Below are positions 14,201-29,200 of a DNA stretch of 64,000 nucleotides, one piece after another. The notes below the pieces were generated by a model, which was not told the DNA's origin, did not search any database, and saw only the letters and a program-made list of their open reading frames with translations. A program made the translations under genes and the position numbers. Position 1 is the stretch's first letter. Each line of letters starts with the position of its first letter. Origin of the DNA: Sipunculus nudus (lineage: Eukaryota > Annelida > Sipuncula > Golfingiida > Sipunculidae); the NCBI GenBank assembly GCA_026874595.1, contig CM049308.1, positions 51,342,624 through 51,406,623 of the forward strand, in the 5' to 3' direction.

Positions 14201-17200
14201 TTGGTGTGTGGGCAGATTATGACCAGTTACAGATCGAGTTCACGTTTTGTCCCAGTTGACCTACTTTTGACCATTTGACGGTGCTCTAACATAGAAATTT
14301 CATAAAAAAAGTGCACATGTATGGACTTTTTTCACAGTGCCTGCAGATACGGGCCTGATTTTTGGTGTGTAGGCAGATAATGACCAGTTACAGATCGAGT
14401 TCTTGTTTTGTCCCAGTTGACCTACTTTTGACCCTTTGACTGCTCCTGAACATAGAAAATTTCATGAAAAATAGAAATTTTCATAACAAATGCATATGTA
14501 CTGATTTTTTTCCTCAGTGCCTGCAGATACCACCCTGATTTTTTATGTGTGGGCAGATAATGACAGTTACAGATCGAGTTCGCGTTTCATCCCGGTTGAC
14601 CTACTTTTGATTGTTTTACGGCTCCTAAACATAGAAAATTTCATGAAAGACAGAAATTTTTATTGAAAATGCACATGTATGGACTTTTTTTCACAAAGCC
14701 TGCATATACTGGCATGATTTTTTGCTGTGTTGCTTGATAATGACCCGTTACAGATCGAGTTTGCATTTTGCCCTTGTTGACCTACTTTTTACCATACGAC
14801 ACCTCCTGAACTTAAAAAATTTTTCAAAATTTTACATATGTTTCTAATTTGCCCCAGGCGGGGGCATTCGTGTCGTTCCGACACATCTAGTTTAAGATTT
14901 AAGATTCAATCTTATGAAAGTCCTCGCAAAGTAAAACCATGTCACATGGGTGCTAGCTTTATGTGGATGTGTTTTGGCTGCTTGCTGAGAGACAAAAAAA
15001 CAGTGATTTATACAGGGACATTTTCTGATATATCATGTTGAGGGAATTTCCTGTAGATCCTATCTTTTATTACCAGCCTGAGATGTGACCTGACTGCTGA
15101 CACCTCAAAACTATAGATCTTGGGGACAGTGCAAGGCCTACTTAATCAACATAATACATACGAGGGGCATGAACCACAACAGATTACAATCTACAGTATT
15201 GTAGTGTAAGATTGGTCCCTCATCTATCACACACTAAAAAAATAAGGCTGGAGTGATGTGTGTCTTTATTCATATATTGATGAATGGAAAAAAGGGGAGA
15301 TACAGTAACATATGGATGACATTGAAAGGGAAAATGTGATTATTAATGGCTCTGACAATAATCAAAATTATTATTAATGGCTGTGACAGAAATCTGTATG
15401 ATAATCAATGGCTCTGTCCAGAAACATTACAAAAATGATTGTAATTGTCATACACTTTTTACAATTGTACAGCAAACCAAACAATATCTAGATTAATTAT
15501 TATCCTTAATCTGGATCACCTAGAATCTTTTATAACATAGAAATAAGATTATGTTGCAGTCTTTCAGAGCAAAATAAATCAAGCTGAAATATCTTCTCTC
15601 ATTGCTTATTAATGTCTACATTACTGCCAGTCCTTATTAACAGGGAGACTAGTCAAGAATTTTGATATTTTATCTGAAACTCCCTGCCAGTAATTGATAA
15701 AATGACATTTCTTTTGATTCTCTTGACAGTCCTTGATTCCTGATTACCAGTCCCTGCCCTGTAATCAATATCAGTGTTTCTCCTTAATATCAAGGTATAC
15801 ACATCTACAATATATGCAGTAGCTATGTACACCAGTGCACCATTTTCTTTTAATTCCTGCTGGTCAGAAGACTTTCTACAGACTGACTGCCAAATTGAGC
15901 AGTATAATTAGTAACTTTACTTGTTCCTAGAATTGAAATGATTATGCATGTCACAAGTAGGAAAATATCAGGCCTTGTTCATTTGAATTGCAAGTCTCTG
16001 TCAAAAAAGAAGACAAATTCAGATAAGACATTTTGGTTTTTTAGTAAACCTTCCGCAGTACTTGAGCCCATGTCAGTTTGGGGTATTGGGATGTATAACT
16101 ATTTCCGCCCTCAGATTTGATTTGGCTGTGATGAATGCGTCTGATTTCACACTGGGAACAAGAACCTACCAGCTTGTGGCTTCTCCTCTATAGAGCTATC
16201 CATCATCGAGTGAATGTTTACAGCAGACCAGCAAGTTTGTACCTCGCTTCCAGTATACTCCACCTTATCAAGCCAGGACATTTGTTGTAGCACATCCACA
16301 GGTAGCTAATCTCTACATGTGCACCATGCTCAAAGCAACCCATTGTCAAAGATTCTTTTTTTTTTTGGTGGTCATTCTGTTGTATCCCCTCAGCAAATAA
16401 TAGAAAGTTCTGCTCAACAAACTAGTATCAGTTAACTCAGCTGATACTCAGATGGAGACATTTTCTGTCCATTGTTTTTCAGGCTGTTAGTAGTTTGAAT
16501 AAAGATTTTGTCTGTGAAACACATGATGTTTCATTGTGAGATGTGGGTCTTGTACAAAAGTATAAGCGGTATGTGTTATGTTTGCAGGAGAATCATGGGA
16601 GAAGGCAAGGCGGCTGAAAGACAAGATGCAAACAAACTTGGTGCTGGCCAAGGATCGTCTAGAGGTGTTGGGTCAGTGTCTTCATGTTATCTCTCTGGAC
16701 CTCTTTGTTTTAGTATTGTTTTCTAACCTCTTTTTGAAATTAGTATTTTCTGTTATACATGTATGCTTCCTGTCACAATGACAGGCACATCTTTCATATC
16801 TGTTGTATTTATAAACTCCAGTAATTAGCTTTCTGTGTGGCCTTTTCTTCATATACCTGCATGTATTTTAAATAATAAACTTCACACCAAATCTGTTTCA
16901 AACCAAATTTTTTCAGGTCAGTAATAATTAATAATTTTTAATCTGTTGTAAATAACTGCAAACATTTATCTTTTATCAACATGTAAGTTGATTACCTTGG
17001 CCTATTAATGGATTTGTTGTGAACAAGTTTTCTTTGTTTATGTGTGTTACCCAAAGCTTGTACAACTGTAGTCAGGGTTTATACACCATATCAACTCATG
17101 ATAAAATGTGTAATTTGAAATAAGAAATTTAAGTACTTTAAAAGTCATGATAGGTTCAAACAACATAAATTTTTCTTTGACAGCAAAGTCTTTCAGTAGT

Positions 17201-20200
17201 GTTGTCATTACATGGTCAAATCAGAAATAAATACACAGAGATTATTGTTTGCCTGAAGGTCACCATTGTTGGTTGAGTAAATCACAGAGTACACATCACA
17301 GAGACATAAATCATATTAAAATCTAATTATGAAATTCTTCTACAGATGCAGATAAAAACAGTCCAAGATAATCTGCATCTTGAATGGTTTTTAATGGAAT
17401 CTTTAAATTCATTAAAAAAAAGTTCTGAAATGACATTCAAGAGGTGTATGAACCCTAGTAGAGCATGTTCTGTTGTCTGTCTGTGCTGTGAACGTGTATC
17501 GTGTTCTTTAGAGAAGATGGTCCTAGAAGCTGCATTGGCTGCATCAGGACAACTAACAGAGGGGCAGCCTGCTACAACCACGGTCACCAAAAGGAGAACC
17601 ACAGCAGCCAAGAATGCTGTCAGTCGAGGGGCTGTCAGCCAGCCCTCTGTGTCCAAGAACCCCTCAACAACCTCCACAGGTGGATATATATACCAGTAAT
17701 ATAAAAAAGTCCCACCTGTGTCTTTTCAGTGTTGTAATGTAGCTGAATTTGATTGGATATGACGAAAATTGTAATAGCAAAACTTCTGAATAACATTAAC
17801 TGATGTAATGTAGGACTGGAGTCTGTATATTGACTAGAGTCTGGACTCTAATCCACTTTGTTAGGGACTTGGACTCAGACTTGGGACTCAAGGTTCCTGG
17901 ACTCAGACTCGGACTTGAGGTTCCTGGACTAAGACTCGGACTTGAGGTTCATGGACTCAGACTCGGACTGGAGGTTCCTGGACTAAGACTCGGACTCGAG
18001 GTTCCTGGACTCAGACTAGGACTGGAGGTTCATGGACTAAGACTCGGACTTGAGGTTCCTGGACTAAGACTCGGACTCGAGGTTCCTGGACTCAGACTAG
18101 GACTGGAGGTTCATGGACTAAGACTCGGACTCGAGGTTCCTGGACTCAGACTAGGACTGGAGGTTCATGGACTCAGACTCGGACTTGAGGTTCCTGGACT
18201 AAGACTCGGACTCGAGGTTCCTGGACTCGGACTCGGACTTGAGGTTCCTGGACTCAGACTTGGACTGGAGGTTCCTGGACTCAGACTCGGACTTGAGGTT
18301 CCTGGACTAAGACTTGGACTGGAGGTTCATGGACTCAGACTTGGACTCGAGGTTCCTGGACTCAGACTTGGACTCGAGGCTTTGGACTCAGACTTGGACT
18401 CGAGGTTCCTGGACTCAGACTTGGACTGGAGGTTCCTGGACTCAGACTCGGACTTGAGGTTCCTGGACTAAGACTTGGACTGGAGGTTCATGGACTCAGA
18501 CTTGGACTTGAGGTTCCTGGACTCAGACTTGGACTCGAGGCTTTGGACTCAGACTTGGACTCGAGGTTCCTGGACTCAGACTTGGACTCGAGGTTCCTGG
18601 ACTCAGACTTGGACTTGAAGTTCCTGGACTGTTTTACTGGTAACAAACAACCAAACTCCTGAGAATATACAATTTATATAGCACAAATATTTGCCTACTG
18701 CAGTATCTCTGGTTCACAAAACTGTCAAGAAACCTTATTTAATTAAACTGACATATAGGAATATCAAAGGATAAAAAAAATCATTTTAAACTGAACTGAA
18801 TCCAATATTCTGTATCCAGTAATTTGATGTGCCCTTCTTGGTACTGGATAAAAGCTTCGGGCCCTGGCCTGGAGTGGGGAGGTCCCAGACAGGGTGGTAC
18901 ATGTCATTTTAACATGCAGTGGGATTTTTTGGTTATTTCTAGCTATATACCTTGTAAGACAGAATGTTCACAAACTATTTTGCATATTGCAATTCTGTAT
19001 TTTGAATTGGTTTGTCTCATTTTTTGCCTGGAAATACAAAGCCCTAGTAATAATTGTGGAGCTGAGGGTGATAGCTGTAGACTGAAAGCTGATGCATGTA
19101 TTGATGCACAGGTTAACTAGACTGATTTGAGGAGATAGGCATGGGTTGTAAACTTAAATTCAACAATTCAAGGAAAAAAGTAACAATATCAGGACCAGTC
19201 ATTTGACTGCTCAGGCACACTTTTATATTTCTTAATTCAAAGGCCTGCCACAATCAGAACACAGTGGCATAGACAGTACGGGGAATCTTCCTCCGTAAAC
19301 ATATCAAAACTTGATAATTCAAGCCCATGTGTTATTGTGTACTGTAACATTTTATACTTTCCAAGTATTTTTGTATTGACTGTAGAGCAATTTAGAAAAT
19401 ATAAAACAAACACTTATAACATACAAGTTATCTTGCTAAAATTAAGTCAAGGTTACAGCAGTTGTCTACAATACGTTGTCTCCTCAATGCTTGTGGTCCA
19501 GTATCTTGTGTCTAGCCTACTTCTGATATTGTGAGATTTAAAATATTATTTTCTTAATGAAAACACTTTTCTGTATATTCATACAAAATCTTTTATATTT
19601 CATTGATTACATGAAAATACAACAAATTTAATCAGTATTTGAGACAATGACCAGTCATCATTGTAACTAGTTAATCATCACAACACTAGCACATAGATAA
19701 TTCGTGCGTAAACTACTGACAGGTATTACTCCAGCTGTCCTCATAAATTGTATGTGTTTATTGATATGGCACAGCTTTAATTACAGATAAAGCTCACACT
19801 TACCAGATTTCAGTATGTATAATTTCTTGTGTCTCCTGGGCAAGACTGGCTTTGCTGATATAACTCTGTTGACCTGACTGGTGCAGAAATGTAATATATG
19901 GATATAAGAGTGACAGGTGGGACTTTAGTGCTTTAGTTGTCCATGTCTGCTTTGCATATGCATGATGAAGATTTGCTGCTGTTGTCTTTGCATGCATCAG
20001 TTTTTATATTGAATTAGACCATGGCCTGTGGTTTGTGGCATTGTATATAAATAATGATGAATTACATGTTAACAAGTCTTCTGGATTTCAGATTTTCTAT
20101 ACAAGGAGTTTGGAATAATGCAAGAATGCTTACAACTGATGTAGGCTTTAACAAAATATTGGTGTTCTAGTTGAAATTTCTCCATGCATCTAATGACATA

Positions 20201-23200
20201 CCCTGATCATGAGTATTAAGTCCAGTCCCAAGTTGCTAGACTTTCTGGAATTAGTTTTATGTTCATCTGAGTTTGTCAGTTGGAATCAGGTGGTCACTTT
20301 CCCTTTTGAAATGTTGTTACCTGATTTAACATCTTTGATTGATTGTCTACATTAAGTATTGCTTACTTATAATGTTTGATTATCTTAACTGTTGTCTTTG
20401 CAGAATGTAGAGAATAAAGTCATACAGTAAAACATGTAACTATCAATGCTTCTCCTTTGTGTGTGTAGGGAGGGGGGAGTCTAACTTTCCAGTTATTTGT
20501 CTGGAGAAAACCAGTGCTACACACCTCAGTTAAAAGAATATAGTAAATATTAACTTTTGATTATGTACTGAACTTCAGTTTTCTTATTGTGTCAGAGTGG
20601 TGGGGAGGTAGAGGGTTACAGGTCATGAAACAGAGCATATCAACAGCTTTGTCAACATAAACAAAATCAAATGAAAACTATGACTATTTACTAAATGTCA
20701 TTTAATGCAAGTCATTGCAGGATCATTGACCTTTGGTGTGTGTGTATATTGTTCATGAATAACTGATCAGTGAAAGCCTGCTGAGGGCGGATCACTGGCA
20801 GGTCACACAGGATACATGCTGGGAACCAGTATCTGTGAATAAAATATGTTATATTGTAAGGCTTCAGATCTTGAGCGTGACGGAGCCAGCTTTATCATTG
20901 GTGATACTGGTATGTTTGCACAGTAAAAAGTGTTGTGTCAGTGAATACAACTGTAGGAGGTTATTTTTGCCTAGCTCTATATAGTGATTAAGTTAATTTG
21001 ATTGAGCTGTATGCTGTTCTCACGTGATGCTTACTTTTTGTGATAAAAGAGATCCATGTTATAGCTGTATGATGAGTTCTGATGGGTTTCTGGGTGATAT
21101 TATGGTGTTATGTATTAAAACTGTTTTAAAATTTAATGAGCTTGCTGGCAGGTAGTCTTTAATGTACCAGTAGGACATAAAAGCTGCTTAAAGAGAACTT
21201 CAGTTTTGATGTTAGAAGCCCATTAACACAGCCCCTTTGTTTGCTGATAGGCCTGAAAATAGAAAAAAATTAGATTGCCTGAGGTTGTGTGTGATGATGC
21301 AGGTTTGTAAGCGAGTTGTAAATGGTAAGCTAAATACACTGAAATCTCGCCTAACAATCACCATCCCCTATCATGACTACCCCAGTAAGATGACCACTAT
21401 TTTTGTACCTGTACTATTTATTATATAATAATTTGAACACAACCATAAAAATTAAGAAAAAAACATTGAGTAAATATTTATGTGATTGTTTTTAACCTTC
21501 TGTCTGTTTACATTAAATGAGCTTGGGCTCCAAAAATTTATTAAGAAAATTCATCTTCTGTAAAATGGTTATGCCATATTGAGAAGAATGTAAATACTCG
21601 TTGTTCCTACCGAAATCTAAGAGGAGTTTGAAATCCGGTGATGTTGACCTTCAATTCAAGGTCAAATCTGCTGAAATGTAAAGTTTTTGTGAACCCTATA
21701 ACTTTTAAAGTATTTCACATTTTGTCTACAATTTTGACACACCAGTTCTTTCTGCTTAAATCTCATCGCAGATCAAACAGTGGTGACCTTGGCCTTCACC
21801 TTCAAGGTTGATCTGATGAAATTTAGAATCATTGTTTTGAGAAAGTGCATATTTTACCCCTAATGTTTAGGGGGGAGACATATATCTGTTTTTGCACATA
21901 AAACAAAGCCATTCTAGTTCAATTTTGTTTGCACTGTAAGATTTTTAAAAAAATTGTAGACAAGGTTGTCAAGTATGTTTATTCATTTAATTCATGATAT
22001 CCTTTAATCAAAGTAAGGATCTTATATTGATATATAATGCTGCAGCAAAATTAGAAATATAATATGCACATGATTTGGATTCAGAAATGTTTTCTCAAAA
22101 TTCAAGTGAAAAAGCAAATCTTTTTGTGATATTTATGCATGTATATATATCTGTATCATAGGGAATGGTATTTTGAACATTTCAGTAAAACAAATACATG
22201 TAACTCCTGCTAAGTTCAAAAAGGTTTTATCTGTAAGATGTACACCAGAACACTATCACCTAATTTATTTCAACACATACACATTCATATTTTAAATTTC
22301 CCAAATTCTTGTTGTGAATAATTACCCTGAGATGGGATCACCAAGGTCCACTTATAATATGAACAAGCTTCACTGATGCAAAGCTTGTTTAATGAATAAA
22401 ATTCCTCAGACTGGCTTCTGCTATTTTTCAATGTTTAATCAGTGCTGACCACAGGGTCATTTAGTTAATTAAGTAATCTATCATAATGAGCTCATTGATG
22501 CAGGTGTTCCCAGGACTAGCCAAGGTGTAAAAAGTGAGAGCAAGTAAATCAGCGGATAAATGGATGATTTTCTGTGATGCTTGGGCTTTTAATTCATCTC
22601 TAGAGATTCGGCCGGACAGGCTTATTAAGGATACACCATAAATAACCTGTCAGCATCAGTTACAGTACACAGATGGATCTGTGCACACAGTGATACTGGG
22701 GGTTAAATGTTGATCTATATGATGGCAGTACAGCTTAGTTAATGACAGACGTTTACCATAACATAAAGGGTCCTATTCACATACCAGACGTTAAATTTAC
22801 ATGAATTATGGCATTTTCCCTATAAATATGATGGTATCTGCCAATATTTCAATCAGAATGGATTGCTTACTCCTGTAATCATGTAGCTTGAAAACTTGCA
22901 CTGGGCATGATAGGTACCATAATCATACTGGTAACCATTTGTGCATCTTTACAAACCAAGATATTTCAAGCTTAGAACCAATGTTTCCTCTGTGTTTCTT
23001 CTTCTTTCATATATCTTCTCTTGTTTTGGGATTGTCTTGCATTCACAAGATCAGACCTCATGTCACTCAGTCTTGATAAAAAGCAGACACATGAGGACCC
23101 TTGTGTACTTACACACAGAGCCATAATAATATATAAAACATTTTAACTAGAGTTGGAAAGTTTCTGTGCCAGGATGGTTTTGCAAGGAAACATTTGTTTT

Positions 23201-26200
23201 CAGTCAAAATGAAATAATAGCTTGAAAAATCAGGTGAGTTATCATAAGTAATGACAATGATTAATCAGTAGTTCATACCATAGCTCATGCAGGATAAAAT
23301 TTAGTAAATCTCAGGTATGGGATCTACTGCCTTAAGTCAATGGTTAACCCACTTTGTCCCTCTAGGCTTAAGTGTCTATCATATATGATGTTGCAGACTT
23401 GCTTGTAAGAATAAAGAATTTATCATAAATCCCTAAGAATTTGTATATTTTTAAGGTCAGCTTTTTAATATTTGAGTTATGACTAAGTCACCAAGAATAT
23501 GTAGGTTCACCATCTTGACTTCATAGTTTTGGAATGATTCAAACCGGGACCTTCAGCACCAGGCGTTTTAACCTCAAGGTCACATCCTACTCTGTACAGG
23601 TCAAAAGCATCATTATCAAGACTTGTTTAAGTCTCGGTGATAAAGCACTGCAGTTCCAGTATGATTCATACCACTTACAGTACTTCTATTTGGTCTTCAG
23701 AGTGTGTCTACCAACCAGTGTTTTAATGAGCTTTGATATTTGACTGTGGGCCTTCTGTTGCAGCATCAGGGAAAGCCTATGCAGCACGACGGAAGCCGAT
23801 GACTATGATGACCCACCGTAGTAACACCATGCCTCGTCAAGGTCAGTCGTCAACATCTTCATCCAACGCATCCTCCAGGACCAACAGCCCAGCCACGCCA
23901 CGACGAGGGTTAAACCCCCACAGAAAGGGCTCCAACCCTGACGCTAGTCATGCCCGGAAAGGCTCGACAGGGGTTAGTTTACATGTAGCATCACTGTTCC
24001 AGTAAATTACTGTCTCTCCTTGGGTTTATTTATAAAACACTTTCATCTGTAAAAAAAAGTTATAAAAAAATTAAATTAGTTTATTTGAAATTTTTTATAT
24101 TTAAGTGTAATTGTATCCGCCAAAACGAAGTTTTGCGGATACTAAGTTTTTGACCGGGTTCCGCCGCCGCGGCGTTCGTTTCTGGAGAACACCTCTGAGA
24201 CTACTAGACAGAATTTTCCGAAACTTACACCAATTATCAGGTCACATGTGAACTGGTGCCTAACCAATTGGCCTTCACCTCTGACCTTTCCTCTCTGCCC
24301 AGCGTCCGTTTGTGCGTCTGTTTCCACACATTAACTGACATATCTCGGAAAAACCATTTGACCGATCAGGAAAAATTTTTTGTACAAATGTAGCCCTTGG
24401 ATAGCTTTATAACATACTTAAAAAATGGTGGCGCCACCTGCAACCATGTTTGCACAGTGTCTATCTGTTCATCTGCCTTGGGTTAAAATCACTCATCTCT
24501 GCAGTGGTTTGACTAATTCACCTGAAATTTGGCATGCATATACATCCTAGATAGCTTTCTTGATTTTATGACAGGTGACACCACCTACATTCATGTTCAC
24601 GCTGCAGACATCCAAGCTTATATCTGGAAAAACCATTTGACCAATCAGGAAAAAAAATTTACACAAATGTAGCCCTTGGATAGCTTTATAACGTACACAA
24701 AAATGGTGGCACCACCTGCAGCCATTTTTGCACAGCGTCCATCTGTTTGTCTGCCTTGGGTTAAAACCACTCATATCTCTGCAGTGGTTTGACCAAATTA
24801 ACTGAAATTTGGCATGCGTATACATCCTGGAAAGCTTTCTTGATTTTATGACAGGTGGCGCCACCTACATTCACATTCATGCTGTAGACATCCATGCTTA
24901 TATCTCCAGACTCATTCGACCAATCAGGAAAAAAATTTTTACACAAATGTAGCCCTTGGATAGCTTTATAACATACACAAAAATGGTGGCGCCACCTGCA
25001 GCCATTTTTGCACACCATCCATCTGTTTTTTGGACTTGGGTTAAAATCACTCATATCTCTGCAGTGATTTGACCAAATTACCTGTAATTCGGCATGCGTA
25101 TACATCCTGGATAGCTTTCTTGATTTTATGACAGGTGGTGCCAGCTTCATTCACGTTCACGCTGCAGACATTAATGCTTATATCTCTGGACTCGTTTGAC
25201 CAATCAGGAAAAAAAAATTACACAAATGTAGCCCTTGGATAGCTTTATAACATACACAAAAATGGTGGCGCCACCTGCAGCCATTTTTGCACAGCGTCCA
25301 TCTGTTTGTCTGCTGTGGGATAAAATCACTCATATCTCTGTATTGGTTTGACTTTTCCACCTGAAATATTGCATGTGTATACATCTTGGATAGTTTCTCG
25401 TTCAAATAACAGGTGGTGCCACCTACAATCATGTTTACGTGGCAGACATCCATTCTAATATGTAACACATGTAACTCTATTTCCCCTTGCCACTCAATCC
25501 ATGCCTCACTTCACCTGTCCTACTCTGATTTTGGCGGATACACATAGTCTCTTGTCGACTACCCGTATTCTAGTTATCTCTCTGTCTGTAATATGGAAAC
25601 ACAGATAATGTCATCTGTCTGATTAATTATGCATGAAGTAAAATCCTGATGATTTTCTTGACTTTATTAGCTAAAGTTATTCCTGTAGACTGTTTAAAAG
25701 TTGAACACAGCATTGTAGGTTAGTACTTAGGGACAGGTAAGTAGCAGATTGTTAGCTTTCTGTAAATTTTTTGTTTATTTTTCTTTGTACAGGGTCGGGG
25801 CATTCCCAAAGAGAAGAATCTCAACTTGAAGAATGTAGACAAGCATTTAGCCAACACTATACTGAATGAAGTGGTGGACTCGGGGCCGCCAGTCAGATTC
25901 CAGGACATAGGTCAGTGTAACTCTACTTCATTTCGGTCTACCTGTCTACCAGTTTTTAATATACGCCAGTCTAAGACAGGTTGTATTATGGTATTGGTCT
26001 GTTAACTTCAAACGTAGCTGAACCAGGAATTGATGGATTTTCACAAAACTCACTGTAACTATTTACCAATAAATTATCTCGTCCAAGTTAGATTTAAGGC
26101 AAAAGCCGCGCATATCAGACAAGGTCAGAGTTCACCAGGTTTCTTTGTGGTGTCACCCCAGAAATATGATGGATTTTATTGAAACTTGCTACAAATACTT

Positions 26201-29200
26201 ATCAATAGTTTCTCACCTGAAGTCAGTATTTGGCAAAATCCATGCAAATTGAATGAGGTCAGAGGTCACCTGACTTGTTTGTGGTATTGCTGTGATAACA
26301 AGGAATATCCTATTGCACAGGTTCGCATTGGGCATGTAGGCCTTGTTCATTACTGAGATGTATTTAATCTTGTGATGAGTGGTGATTTTTTTTTTTTTTT
26401 TAAATTTATAAAAATATAAAATTTCAATTTATATATGGAAGTAAAGAGACTTAATAACCTCCGTTTTGTTTTCTTACAGCTGGACAAGACACTGCCAAAC
26501 AAGCCTTGCAAGAAATTGTGATACTGCCAGCCATGAGGCCAGAGGTATCAGAACAGCACACACACGTTCACAAACACAAGCTGTGTACCTCATCATGCAC
26601 TATTACAACACAAACTAATGCACTCAAACAAGTACTCAAGTTGGCCTGTCATACAATATTTACAAAGATGTGTAAAACATAATATGATTGGAGGTTTAAT
26701 TTTATAGTTAAAAGTATATTTACATTTTCATAACCTACCAGTGTATGTTTCAGCATAAAGTATAGCAGTGACACTGGCTCCTGTGGTCTAGGAGTGGATG
26801 GAATTTTCGAATCTTAGCCAAGGCAGTAAGATTTTGCCCTCCATCCTGTCTGCATCTCTCCAGGCTTAATGGGGAGGCTGCCTAATAGTTGTGTTTTACT
26901 CACAATCGAGTGTGCTTTTCATGGGTTCCTCAGTGTTTTGACCCAGCAATGGGGATAACACACACCCAGGACCTGCAGCAGTGATACACTAAGCCTAGTT
27001 GACACATGTACAGGATTGTCAGGTGTAAGCTCCTGTTACATCGTCCAAAACCAGAATGGAATTCTCCAGATGTACCTAGTACTACATGGTGCTAAGCAAG
27101 CTTTTAAAAATAAAGCAGTTACCTCCACCAAAATAATCCATTAAATAATTGTTGTTTGGAGCATGGAGGTGTGTGGAAATTGGTTTACCCACAAATTAAA
27201 ATCTCCATGGATAGTTGTGAATTGATCCACTGTATTGTTACTTATTTTACTCAGACATCCTCCTAGTTTGTTTGTATACCATGTGCTTATTATCTTGCAG
27301 CTGTTCACGGGTCTGCGTGCTCCCTCCAGAGGTTTACTTCTCTTTGGTCCACCAGGCAACGGCAAAACCATGCTGGTCTGTGCTACTCTGTTATGTTTCT
27401 CATGACATTACTAGGGTGGTGTGTTAAATCAGTTACAGTAGATAGATACTGATGTTTCTAGGTTTAACCTAGAATGGCTTTTGTAAACTCATATTTTAAA
27501 ATATTTTGTTTTCACTTTATTTCATATTTTAGTATTTGTTGAATTGGAAACATTACAAATAAACTGATAAAAGTAAAACTCCTGACAATGACAACCTGGC
27601 AAACGTGACCACCCTATTATGACAGTCACATGTTTTGTGCCTGGCTGATGTTATTTTAATGTGTTTTGAGTATACCTGCGATGTCTTATATGGCCAGCCA
27701 TTTCATGCATTGGCATAAATGTGTGTCTGTAAAAACCTGTTTTATATAGATTATTAATAAACAATATATGTCATACACATTTTTAATCATATCCAGTTGT
27801 GATTGCTTTACTTGCAGGCTAAAGCTGTAGCTAATGAATCCAATGCCACCTTCTTCAGTATCAGTGCAGCGAGCCTCACCTCCAAATATGTAAGTGCACA
27901 CACTGAAAATAGGCATTGTAGACACACACTTCCCCTAAATACAAACTCCTGCACTCATGTAGACAGACACTGCCTTAAATACAAACTCCTGTACTCATGT
28001 AGACAGACACTATCCCTAAATGCAAACTCTTGTACTCATGTAGACAGACACTGTCCCTGAATACAATCTAGAACAGAACTGTACATTTTACAGAAAAGGG
28101 TGTATGGACATAGGATTACATGAAAAAGCAATTTCTGCTGACATAGCGAATTTAATACAACGTGTAATGCAGGAATGACAATTCCACTGGGTGAACATCC
28201 ACCAGGAGATAGATCAGATTCTTTAAGTCATATTGTGACAAGAGATGGAACCCTCCTTATTGTATATGTCATTATTTCATCCATTCAAGATTATTTATAA
28301 TGTATAAACTTTAATCTAGCATTTAGATGGGACAAATCAATTTTATTCAGTAATGCATATATTTATATTTATCACCACTCTATGCTCATATTGCAGAATG
28401 TATCCAGGATGACTTAAATTTTATAGATTAATCACTATGTGAATAGGGGAAAAGTATACATTTAACTACTATTGTATGAAAACAATGATATGAGAAGTTT
28501 AGTTTCAGTGATACAAAATACCTGTTACTTGTACAGTGATCTATGTACTATGTTGCCAATGATAGTGCAAGATAATATTTTCTTTATTAGGTTGGAGAGG
28601 GAGAAAAGTTGGTGCGAGCCTTATTTGCAATAGCTCGGGAGCTTCAGCCAGCCATCATATTTATGGGTAAGTTAAATGACTCTCAGGACGACCGGTTCAT
28701 CAGGAGTGCAGGGTTATTTGTATGATATCCCTTTATCAGTCAACTTATTATCCTGTAATTAATATTTCAGTAGTAGTCTGTGTGCAAAGTGATTAATTCC
28801 ATTTGTATATCTTTCAGTGATGTAGGACTTGGAGTCCCATTTTCTAGGTACTCTGGAATTTGCAGGTATTGGACTAAGACATATACTTCGACTGACTGAG
28901 TCTTGTCTCTAGTCCAGGAAAAAAAGCTCTGCATCAGAAGCAAATATGTAATTAAAATTGTTGGTAAAAATACTAACATAAAATACCTAATGATAATCTC
29001 AACTTTCCTTTGACATTTTTAAGGAGATTTGTTGTAAGCTCAGACTTTGACTTGGGTCAAATGACTTGCTCACAGAATTCAGGCAGATTTGGACTCATAT
29101 TCTGGATCAAATAGAAAAAAAAATAATGGTCACACACTGTCCCGAGTCTTCAACAATAAAAAAATTTACCCAGATTGGATGATAAAATAAAGGGACATTT

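Noticed and set aside
17830-18471. 213-codon frame of EVPGLRLGL repeats
   Set aside because: Also a 27-bp intronic minisatellite; the frame breaks where shortened units occur.
21341-21410. MITE-like end ACTGAAATCTCGCC (similar text at ~27570)
   Set aside because: No matching inverted end or target duplication nearby, so borders cannot be supported.
24547-25468. Series of similar minus-strand frames ([13 protein letters not shown] type)
   Set aside because: They are the repeated monomer of element I read in one frame, with no start or splice logic.
26780-27000. Possible tRNA-derived SINE
   Set aside because: A GGTCTAGGAGTGG A-box-like string is present, but the B-box-like TTTTCGAATC is only ~20 bases on, and no tail or end repeat is found.
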